Made by a program: the position numbers and the translations under genes
Source: an archaeon
GTDB lineage: Archaea; Thermoproteota; Nitrososphaeria; Nitrososphaerales; CADDZS01
NCBI GenBank assembly: GCA_021792315.1
Contig: JAJYUX010000048.1
Span: 1 to 12,472 of the forward strand
Direction of reading: 5' to 3'
DNA: 12,472 nt
The notes under the pieces: model-generated
What the model was told of the DNA's origin: nothing
The model's input: only the letters and a program-made list of their open reading frames with translations
The model's database searches: none
Shown here: positions 1 through 5,477 of the stretch, piece by piece
Layout of the letters: every line of letters starts with the position of its first letter
Position numbering within the stretch: position 1 is the stretch's first letter

Positions 1-83
1 CTTTACTTATCTGATTGGTTTCAGGCCTTTTCCTCAACTCGAACGACGTCTTCTGCGAGATGAGAATAATTCATCAAAGACAC
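1..83. repeat. Diverged direct repeat, copy 1
   Basis: This noncoding stretch matches 3485-3573 in the same orientation. Positions 20-32 (TTCAGGCCTTTTC) are identical to 3504-3516. Positions 45-54 match 3531-3540 at 9 of 10 bases. Flanking blocks agree at well above chance, and a short unaligned spacer (33-44 here) differs by 2 nt in length. Many differences are transitions. The 2-nt spacer indel shifts the reading frame between copies, so the conservation looks like DNA or RNA sequence rather than protein. The copy may extend left of the window. Function is unknown. Confidence 0.6.
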
Positions 84-103
84 GGAACTAGGCGCTAGCC
101 GAA

Positions 104-127
104 CCAGAATCCAAAAGATTCTTCTGG
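104..127. repeat. Short inverted repeat (hairpin) with bulge
   Basis: CCAGAATC (104-111) pairs with GATTCT (117-122) and GG (126-127), leaving a 5-nt CAAAA loop and a 3-nt bulge. This gives an 8-bp stem. It lies about 90 nt downstream of the end of the DUF35 gene on the minus strand. It could shape the 3' end of that transcript or belong to a gene left of the window. No oligo-T tract follows it on either strand. Confidence 0.3.
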
Positions 128-184
128 TAAAGAGCGAATCACAGTCCACCCTTACTATAAGAGCGCGGTATTTTTCCAATCTTC

Positions 185-216
185 AAGGAATGAATCTTAG
201 CATTTCAGCATTCCTT
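185..216 (-). terminator. Inverted repeat directly after the DUF35 stop codon
   Basis: AAGGAATG (185-192) and CATTCCTT (209-216) are perfect 8-bp inverted arms with a 16-nt loop. The arm ends at 216, immediately next to the stop codon of the minus-strand DUF35 gene (217-219). That position suggests a 3'-end structure or processing/termination element for the minus-strand operon. Archaeal termination mostly depends on U-tracts, and no strong T-run follows on the minus strand, so the terminator assignment is tentative. Confidence 0.3.
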
Positions 217-606
217 CTAGGTCTTTTCAAAAACTATGCCAGGCTGATATGATCTTTTGAAAGTAACACTCTGTCCAACTGGAAGTTCCGATGGCTTTGA
301 GATGAAAGGAATCCACCCTGTTATCTTTGGACCATCATCAAGTTGAACCACAGCCCAAGCGTAAGGAACCTCGTTCATGAACTGCTCGGGGGCAACCAGC
401 TGAATAGTGTATGTCAGCACTTTTCCCTTTCCAGAAAATTCAGTTTTCAGCAAGTCCGGGCTATGGCACACGGGACAGAACTCAATAATGTCAATTTGAG
501 TGTGACCGCATTTAGAGCATTTGTAGCCTTCGATCTTTCCTTCCCTGATTTTCTCCTGAAACTCCTTGACTGACAGATTGTTGTTCTCTTGCGCATGTTC
601 AACCAT
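217..606 (-). CDS. DUF35 zinc-ribbon/OB-fold protein, partner of thiolase A
   Basis: A 129-aa protein with the two-part DUF35 layout. After an N-terminal helix there is a rubredoxin-like zinc ribbon with all four cysteines (C30, C33, C44, C47). An OB-fold follows from about residue 52, starting at the characteristic SGKGKVLTYT segment and ending near GIVFE. DUF35 proteins bind acyl-CoA and act as scaffolds or subunits for thiolase-fold enzymes. In archaea one holds acetoacetyl-CoA thiolase and HMG-CoA synthase together, and in actinobacteria relatives pair with Ltp2 aldolases. The ATG at 604-606 follows the thiolase A stop by 7 nt, so the two are surely co-transcribed. No HMG-CoA synthase is present in the window, so the partner is most simply thiolase A. 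The family call is firm; the specific reaction is not known. Confidence 0.9.
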   Translation of the reverse strand: MVEHAQENNNLSVKEFQEKIREGKIEGYKCSKCGHTQIDIIEFCPVCHSPDLLKTEFSGKGKVLTYTIQLVAPEQFMNEVPYAWAVVQLDDGPKITGWIPFISKPSELPVGQSVTFKRSYQPGIVFEKT

Positions 607-613
607 TTCGAAT

Positions 614-1777
614 TCAACTCATTTCGAAAATGTGAACCGCGCAGCTACCACCGGTTGCGCCGACATTATGAGTCAATCCTATTCTTGCATTATCCACCTG
701 ACGCCCAGCAGCTCTTCCGTGAAGCTGCTCGTAGACTTCGAATAGCTGCCCGACTCCAGTCGCCCCGACGGGATGTCCCTTGGCCTTTAGACCGCCAGAG
801 GGATTCACCGGTAGCTCCCCTTTTACCTTGGTGTAACCTTCTTGGGTGAGCTTCGCGGCCTGTCCTCTAGGCGCGAAACCTAGGTCCTCTTCCGCCACAA
901 GTTCAGCGATCGTAAAACAGTCGTGAACTTCTGCAAAATCAATATCCTTCTGCGTAAGATTCGCACGCTTGAACGCTTCTCTTCCGGCCAGCACCGCTGC
1001 GTTCAGCGAGGTCATGTCTTCTCTCTGGTGCAGTGCACCGGTTCCTCCTGCCCTCCCTGAGCCGCGGATAAGAATAGAATTCGAGATATTGCCCTTCATT
1101 TTCCTCAGGAAATCTTCGCTACAGAGTATTCCGGCAGCAGCTCCGTCTGAGAATGGACATGCATCGAAGAGTTTCAGAGGGCTAGCAACGACCGGTGATT
1201 TCATGACATCTTCAATTGTAATCTTCTTGTGAAGGTGAGCGTTGGGATTACTCAAGGCGTTCTCGTGATTCTTCACTGCCACATTTGCTAGTTGCTCTTC
1301 AGTCGTTCCAAATTTGGACATGTGTGCCCTTGCCAACGCTCCGTAGAGACCTGGAAAAGAAGCACCGCAAGCACCTTCAAAGATGTAATCTGATCCGAAC
1401 GAAAAATATGTTGTGGCCGTAATAGTATCCAGCTGACTTACTCGTTCAACTCCCACAACCAGCATGCAATCATACAGTCCTGAACCAATATTCACCCAAG
1501 CTTCTCTAATGGCGATTGAACCGCTGGCACACGCAGCCTCAATTGTGGAAGCAGGCACGTCGGGTATCCCCAAGCCTGACATAACTATCGGCCCCAAATG
1601 CCCTTGCTTCTCAGAAAGCGAAAATGCATTTGCGACAAATCCAGCTTCGATATCGATGGGAGAGATTCCAGCTTCAATTATTGCTTTCTTTGAAGCTTCA
1701 AGTGCAAGCTCTCTCGCGGTGAGCTGAGTCTTCCCATATTTGGTTATCCCTGCACCTAGAACGTAAACGGGCCTCAT
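614..1777 (-). CDS. Thiolase family protein (thiolase A), catalytic residues intact
   Basis: A 387-aa thiolase of the archaeal/SCP2-thiolase type, of normal length. It would catalyse CoA-dependent cleavage of 3-ketoacyl-CoA or the reverse Claisen condensation (acetoacetyl-CoA formation) in the cytoplasm. Visible active-site parts are the nucleophilic Cys C83 in EAACASGS, the HDCF motif at H285 (the NEAF-loop equivalent), H335 in GGLKAKGHPVGATG, and a second cysteine C379 in GGSCAVHIF near the C terminus. The start is ATG at 1775-1777. It lies 39 nt downstream of the preceding DUF35 gene and 7 nt upstream of its own DUF35 partner. The set is complete for a working thiolase. Direction (fatty-acid degradation versus mevalonate-type condensation) cannot be told from sequence. 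The acyl-CoA ligase and ACAD nearby favour degradation, and the DUF35 partner also fits the archaeal acetoacetyl-CoA thiolase. Confidence 0.93.
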   Translation of the reverse strand: MRPVYVLGAGITKYGKTQLTARELALEASKKAIIEAGISPIDIEAGFVANAFSLSEKQGHLGPIVMSGLGIPDVPASTIEAACASGSIAIREAWVNIGSGLYDCMLVVGVERVSQLDTITATTYFSFGSDYIFEGACGASFPGLYGALARAHMSKFGTTEEQLANVAVKNHENALSNPNAHLHKKITIEDVMKSPVVASPLKLFDACPFSDGAAAGILCSEDFLRKMKGNISNSILIRGSGRAGGTGALHQREDMTSLNAAVLAGREAFKRANLTQKDIDFAEVHDCFTIAELVAEEDLGFAPRGQAAKLTQEGYTKVKGELPVNPSGGLKAKGHPVGATGVGQLFEVYEQLHGRAAGRQVDNARIGLTHNVGATGGSCAVHIFEMS

Positions 1778-1816
1778 GATGAAATCGGAATTCCGCTCTT
1801 CTATCTAATAAGAATT
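1778..1816 (-). promoter_or_regulatory. Gap between modules with two GAATTC-centred palindromes; possible internal promoter
   Basis: The 39-nt gap before thiolase A is longer than the 7-nt gaps inside each module. It contains CGGAATTCCG (1786-1795), a perfect 10-bp palindrome. AGAATTCT, an 8-bp palindrome, sits at 1811-1818 across the upstream stop codon. On the minus strand an AT-rich TTATTAG stretch could be a weak TATA element, and no clear Shine-Dalgarno precedes the ATG. The second module may therefore have its own start signal, but read-through from 3371 is equally possible. Confidence 0.25.
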
Positions 1817-2197
1817 CTAAATCGGCTCGAAGAAGATCCGGGGCCACTTGACCTGCTCGCCAGCGTCTTTGAACTTCACGTAGACTGTTGTATCTTTGGA
1901 CAGATTGGATGGAATAGGATCCACAACACCTAAGAGGTTACCTCCCTCTTCCAGCCGAACCAGTGCAAGTGTGTACGGTGTATTGATCGGAAACTCTTTG
2001 GTTTTTACATACACTTGGGTGAATGAAACAATCTTACCTTTACCTGAGAGATATTTGCTTTTCAACTTCAAAGAGTCGCACAGTCTGCAGCTTGCTCTTG
2101 GTGGAATTGTGACGTGACCCTGATCGCAGACTAATCCTACGAGATTTCCAGATCTGCCGAGCTCGTAGAATTTGTCTATAGTAAGTCTGTCTTCCAT
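1817..2197 (-). CDS. DUF35 OB-fold protein, partner of thiolase-like B
   Basis: A 126-aa DUF35 protein when started at the ATG at 2195-2197. An in-frame upstream ATG at 2242 would overlap the thiolase-like gene by 38 nt and lacks support. The chosen start has AGGT (2206-2209 on the complement) 8 nt upstream and begins 7 nt after the thiolase stop, the same spacing as in the other module. The zinc ribbon is C24, then C37-x2-C40. The usual second Cys is Gly27, with H28 just after it as a possible substitute ligand. The OB-fold begins at SGKGKIVSFT (about residue 51) and ends with a PRIFFEP segment. It probably binds the thiolase-like protein encoded just upstream and contributes to a CoA-ester site. 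The family is clear; substrate and reaction are unknown. Confidence 0.88.
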   Translation of the reverse strand: MEDRLTIDKFYELGRSGNLVGLVCDQGHVTIPPRASCRLCDSLKLKSKYLSGKGKIVSFTQVYVKTKEFPINTPYTLALVRLEEGGNLLGVVDPIPSNLSKDTTVYVKFKDAGEQVKWPRIFFEPI

Positions 2198-2204
2198 TCG
2201 ACAT

Positions 2205-3371
2205 CTACCTGCTCTCAAATACATGAATCTGGACAGTGACACCAGCGCCGCCCATCGAATGCGTCAACCCTGCCTTGGCTCCTTGAACTCTTCTGTTGGT
2301 AGTAGCTTTCCCTGTAAGTTGTTGGTAAATTTCGTAGGCCTGTCCCGTCCCACTGCTTCCAACTGGATGACCCTTCGCCTTCAATCCTCCCGACGTGTTG
2401 ACAGGAATAGATCCACCGATCTCGGTGGCTCCGCTTTCCATGAATTTTCCTCCCATGCCCTTTTCACATAAACCGAGATCTTCATAGGCGATGAGTTCGT
2501 TTATGGTAAACGCGTCGTGGGCCTCGACTAGATCCAAGTCATTCACTTCTATTTCCGACATCTTAAGTGCCTCCTTCGCTGCAATTCTTGTTGCAAGAAA
2601 ACTTGTCATCTCATCCCTGTAGACGAAATCAGAATCGCTAGCCTCCGAGCTTCCAATGATGTCAATTGGAGAATCGGTGAATTTTGTTGAGAGTTCAGGC
2701 TTGCAGAGTGCAAGACAACTAGCACCGTCGCAAACGGGGGAGCAGTCTAGCAGCTTCAATGGCGAACATATCATCCTTGATGTCAAAACGTCTTCCACAG
2801 TAATGGACTTCTGGAGATATGCCTTGGGATTTAATAGCGCATTCTGATGGTTCTTCACGGCAACCATAGCCAGCTGTGTTTCTGTTGTCCCATATTTCCA
2901 CATGTGCTGTCTCGCTGCGAGTGCGTTGAGGGCAGTCAGCGTTACTCCATTCCATTGTTCAAATGGTCTGTCAGCGGCCATGGATATCACCTCGAGCGCC
3001 TCTGCAGTTTCCCTAAGAGTCATTTTCTCTACGCCGCCACAAAGCACGACATCGAACAGACCAGACATAATGCCTAATACTCCTTGCCTCAGAGACGAAC
3101 CTCCGGATGATGATACAGCTTCAACTCTTACCGCAGGCACGTTGCGTATGCCGTAGTTGTTAACGAAACCTCCAGCAATATTAGCTCTGTGTTCAAATGA
3201 TTCAAACCCCTGTCCGATGTAAACGGCGTTCACATTACTCCTGCCGAGTTTCGGACAATTAGCAAACAATTCGTCCAACGATTCGTTGAAGAGTTCAGCT
3301 CCAGATAGCCCTTCACGTTTCCCATATTTTGCGCAGCCTGCAGAGATAACAGAACAAAGAGCCCGCTTCAA
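2205..3371 (-). CDS. Thiolase-like protein B lacking both catalytic cysteines
   Basis: A 388-aa protein with the full thiolase fold, colinear with thiolase A. Shared features include HDAF (H285) and GGLKAKGHPVG (H335). At the nucleophile position thiolase A reads EAACASG while this protein reads EAVSSSG, so Cys is replaced by Ser87 (codon TCA at 3111-3113). The second catalytic Cys near the C terminus is also gone (aligned residue Val380 in GVTVQIHVF). Classical thiolysis is therefore unlikely. It may be a non-catalytic partner of thiolase A, or a thiolase-fold enzyme of other chemistry such as the DUF35-assisted Ltp2-type retro-aldolases, which also lack the thiolase Cys. The start is TTG at 3369-3371, since an in-frame TAG lies upstream and no ATG occurs nearby. 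There is no strong Shine-Dalgarno, so a short or absent leader is likely. It is the first gene of the minus-strand operon. Confidence 0.88.
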   Translation of the reverse strand: MKRALCSVISAGCAKYGKREGLSGAELFNESLDELFANCPKLGRSNVNAVYIGQGFESFEHRANIAGGFVNNYGIRNVPAVRVEAVSSSGGSSLRQGVLGIMSGLFDVVLCGGVEKMTLRETAEALEVISMAADRPFEQWNGVTLTALNALAARQHMWKYGTTETQLAMVAVKNHQNALLNPKAYLQKSITVEDVLTSRMICSPLKLLDCSPVCDGASCLALCKPELSTKFTDSPIDIIGSSEASDSDFVYRDEMTSFLATRIAAKEALKMSEIEVNDLDLVEAHDAFTINELIAYEDLGLCEKGMGGKFMESGATEIGGSIPVNTSGGLKAKGHPVGSSGTGQAYEIYQQLTGKATTNRRVQGAKAGLTHSMGGAGVTVQIHVFESR

Positions 3372-3403
3372 GTTTTATTCTGTACTCTTTCTAGATCCTC
3401 ACG

Positions 3404-3411
3404 GGTTTAGA
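3404..3411 (-). promoter_or_regulatory. Candidate TATA box of the thiolase/DUF35 operon
   Basis: On the minus strand TCTAAACC lies about 33-40 nt before the TTG start at 3371. That spacing places a transcription start within a few nt of the start codon, as expected for a short-leader archaeal transcript. The match to the archaeal TATA consensus is partial. The inverted repeat at 3413-3433 abuts it where the BRE would be. Confidence 0.3.
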
Positions 3412-3412
3412 C

Positions 3413-3433
3413 ATTACTCTCCCATTGAGTAAT
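3413..3433. promoter_or_regulatory. Perfect 7-7-7 inverted repeat, candidate operator
   Basis: ATTACTC (3413-3419) and GAGTAAT (3427-3433) are perfect inverted arms separated by 7 nt, giving a 21-bp dyad centred at 3423. It sits in the divergent region between the thiolase/DUF35 operon and the ligase gene, directly upstream of the candidate TATA for the minus-strand operon. This is a typical place for a dimeric regulator that blocks or helps TBP/TFB binding. No regulator gene is in the window, so the binding protein is unknown. Confidence 0.4.
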
Positions 3434-3484
3434 AGCTCAGGGAATCGAGTCAAGGGCCAGCTCTCTTTCACCCTTGCAAGCTAC

Positions 3485-3573
3485 GATTGCTTGTCTGCAT
3501 GGCTTCAGGCCTTTTCTCTGGTCGGAAATTGATGTCTTCTATGTGATGATGACTATTCTTCGCAAAAGATGCA
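3485..3573. repeat. Diverged direct repeat, copy 2
   Basis: This is the second copy of the element at 1-83, in the same orientation. Together the copies bracket the whole thiolase/DUF35 cluster. The exact core is 3504-3516. A second conserved block is 3531-3540 (GATGTCTTCT), followed by a looser block to 3573. It lies about 110-200 nt upstream of both divergent genes. The spacer of 14 nt here versus 12 nt in copy 1 breaks any shared frame, so it is unlikely to be coding. Function is unknown: a regulatory element, a small RNA or the remnant of a mobile or duplicated segment are all open. Confidence 0.6.
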
Positions 3574-3640
3574 CAAGTGAGCCCCTATTTGAATGACTTA
3601 AACAATTCGTGACGAGCAATATGATTGGTTACAAACCCTG

Positions 3641-3647
3641 AAATAAT
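3641..3647 (+). promoter_or_regulatory. Candidate TATA box of the acyl-CoA ligase
   Basis: AAATAAT starts 35 nt before the ATG at 3676. With normal archaeal spacing transcription would start only a few nt before the ATG. There is no good Shine-Dalgarno in front of that ATG, which fits a leaderless or near-leaderless mRNA. A small hairpin, AGTCT-CCGA-AGACT (3654-3667), lies between the TATA and the start. Confidence 0.35.
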
Positions 3648-3675
3648 GCGTGCAGTCTCCGAAGACTTTGGATAA

Positions 3676-5364
3676 ATGCAAAACGAGCTCCTTCGAAGAC
3701 CATGGCAGAAATTCTATCCGAAGCACATTCGACCAAGCATAAATTATCCGGTGGAACCTCTTCAATCTCTCCTGACAAATTCCGCCAATGAACATCCGGA
3801 TTCCAAGGCTCTTGAGTTTGAGGGGAAGAAAATCTCATACAGAGAGCTAAACGAACTTGCGAATCAGTTTGCGAACGGTCTCACCTCGCTTGGAATTGGA
3901 AAGAACTCAAAGGTCGCTGTTATACTCCCAAACCTTCCTCAGTTTGTAATTTGTTTCTACGGTGCATTGAAAGCAGGTGCAATTGTGGTCCCTTGCAATC
4001 CAATCTACAGAGAGAAAGAATTGGAATACCAGCTCAACGATGCAGAAGTAGAGGCGGTCGTGATACTGAATAATGTGTATCCTCCCAACGACTTTTTCGC
4101 AGAGTTTGAGAAAGCGAGGCCTCGGCTCGGTAAGATAAAACACGTCTTTGTTACATCGATCATCGATTTTCTGCCTCCGTTGAAGAGGCAGCTAGCAGGG
4201 CCGGTACGGAAGATTCAGACGCTCAAAAAACCTAACACGATTGATTTAGTGGAATTTCTGTCAAAGCAATCAAAGAGCGAGCCATCGCGGGTAATAACAA
4301 ATCCGGTGGAAGACATCGCAGTCCTCCAGTACACTGGTGGTACCACAGGAGTTTCGAAAGGCGCTATGCTTACGCATTACAATCTTCTGTCCAATACTAT
4401 TATGCTGGAAGATTGGACAAGTGCCGGTCCGGGCGATAGGGTACTCGCCGTGATACCGTTCTTTCACATCTATGGATTAACTGTCGCGATGAACTCCGCC
4501 GTAAACGTTGGGGAGGAGATGGTGCTCCAAGCACAGTTTCATGTAAAAGATGTACTTGAAGCGATAAGCAAGCACGGGATCGCTGTCTTTCCAGGGGTTG
4601 CTACGATGTATATTGCCCTATTGAATTATCCTGACCTTTCAAAATACTCGATCGGAACAATAAGAAAGTGCGTTTCTGGAGCCGCTCCACTTCCAGTCGA
4701 AGTTCGAAAGAAGTTCAACGAGATCACAGGAGGAAAGCTAGTTGAAGGATATGGGTTGACGGAAGCTAGCCCAGTAACTCACTGCAATCCAATAGCAGAC
4801 GATGCAGTGGTTAAAGACGGTTCAATAGGTGTGCCTCTTCCAGATACTGATGCAAAGATTGTAGACGCTGAGACCGGTCTCAAGGATCTTGCTGTTGGCG
4901 AAGAAGGCGAGCTCGCGATCAAGGGCCCTCAGGTCATGAAAGGATATTGGAAAAGACCTGATGAGACCGAGGCGGTTTTCAGGAACGGCTGGCTGCTCAC
5001 GGGAGACATAGCAAAGATGGATTCAGACGGGTACTTCTACATCGTGGATAGGAAGAAGGATCTCATAGACGCATCGGGATTCAAAGTATGGCCCAAAGAG
5101 GTGGAAGAGGTTCTCTACAAACATCCTGACATCAAAGAAGCGGCTGTCGTTGGAGTCAAGGACTCATACAGGGGTGAAACAGTCAAGGCCTTTGTTGTTC
5201 TTAAAGACAGAAACAAGAACCCTGGTGTTGAGGCCATTCAGAGCTACTGCAGATCAGAGATAGCTCCGTACAAAGTGCCAAAGCAGATTGAATTCAGAGA
5301 CGATCTTCCGAAAACACTCGTAGGAAAAGTTTTACGAAGAAAGCTCAGAGAAGACTCTTCCTGA
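3676..5364 (+). CDS. Long-chain-type fatty-acyl-CoA ligase (AMP-forming)
   Basis: A 562-aa ANL-superfamily ligase that activates a carboxylic acid with ATP to an acyl-adenylate and then to acyl-CoA. All core motifs are visible. They are the phosphate loop YTGGTTGVSKG (219-229), GYGLTEASP (358-366), the GD hinge-side motif (G443-D444), DRKKD (458-462) and the C-terminal catalytic Lys region LVGKVLRRK with K551. The N terminus (RRPWQKFYP, then a Y/I-rich lead into the adenylation domain) is typical of FadD-like proteins, which supports the ATG start. No signal peptide or membrane segment is evident. It is transcribed divergently from the thiolase/DUF35 operon across a shared control region, so it probably supplies acyl-CoA to the same pathway. 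Chain length and substrate class cannot be read from sequence; medium-chain, aromatic or branched acids remain possible. Confidence 0.95.
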   Translation: MQNELLRRPWQKFYPKHIRPSINYPVEPLQSLLTNSANEHPDSKALEFEGKKISYRELNELANQFANGLTSLGIGKNSKVAVILPNLPQFVICFYGALKAGAIVVPCNPIYREKELEYQLNDAEVEAVVILNNVYPPNDFFAEFEKARPRLGKIKHVFVTSIIDFLPPLKRQLAGPVRKIQTLKKPNTIDLVEFLSKQSKSEPSRVITNPVEDIAVLQYTGGTTGVSKGAMLTHYNLLSNTIMLEDWTSAGPGDRVLAVIPFFHIYGLTVAMNSAVNVGEEMVLQAQFHVKDVLEAISKHGIAVFPGVATMYIALLNYPDLSKYSIGTIRKCVSGAAPLPVEVRKKFNEITGGKLVEGYGLTEASPVTHCNPIADDAVVKDGSIGVPLPDTDAKIVDAETGLKDLAVGEEGELAIKGPQVMKGYWKRPDETEAVFRNGWLLTGDIAKMDSDGYFYIVDRKKDLIDASGFKVWPKEVEEVLYKHPDIKEAAVVGVKDSYRGETVKAFVVLKDRNKNPGVEAIQSYCRSEIAPYKVPKQIEFRDDLPKTLVGKVLRRKLREDSS

Positions 5365-5477
5365 TCCTTATCACTGATGTATGTATTTCCAATCTAAAAC
5401 GATTACATTTCTAGGTATAGATCTGAACACGCATTGTCTAGGTGGAACATGATAATCGTGCCATTTACCTGCATAAA
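5365..5477. other. Convergent intergenic gap with a long-loop inverted repeat
   Basis: The ligase and the dehydrogenase homologue end facing each other across 113 nt. ACGATTA (5399-5405) and TAATCGT (5453-5459) are perfect 7-bp inverted arms 47 nt apart, and TCTAGGT occurs directly repeated at 5410-5416 and 5437-5443. There is no long T-tract on either strand. The region presumably holds the 3' ends of both transcripts, but no specific terminator can be named. Confidence 0.25.

Noticed and set aside
1..90. C/D-box small RNA: GATGA-like boxes and a CTGA in the repeat copies
   Set aside because: The RTGATGA and CTGA elements do not occur at consistent positions in both copies, and no D'/C' pair with proper spacing is visible.
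2..91. Open frame at the left edge as the C terminus of a plus-strand gene
   Set aside because: The same sequence in copy 2 is conserved across a frame-shifting indel, so the conservation is not protein-level, and no family is recognisable.
2198..2242. Longer N terminus of the first DUF35 gene starting at 2242
   Set aside because: It would overlap the thiolase-like gene by 38 nt, adds residues not typical of the family, and lacks a ribosome-binding site. The ATG at 2197 has an AGGT 8 nt upstream.
3427..3455. tRNA-like motifs (TAGCTCAG A-box-like and ATCGAGTC B-box-like) in the divergent region
   Set aside because: The two motifs are only a few bases apart, the T-stem does not pair on either strand, and no acceptor stem can be formed. 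Chance resemblance.
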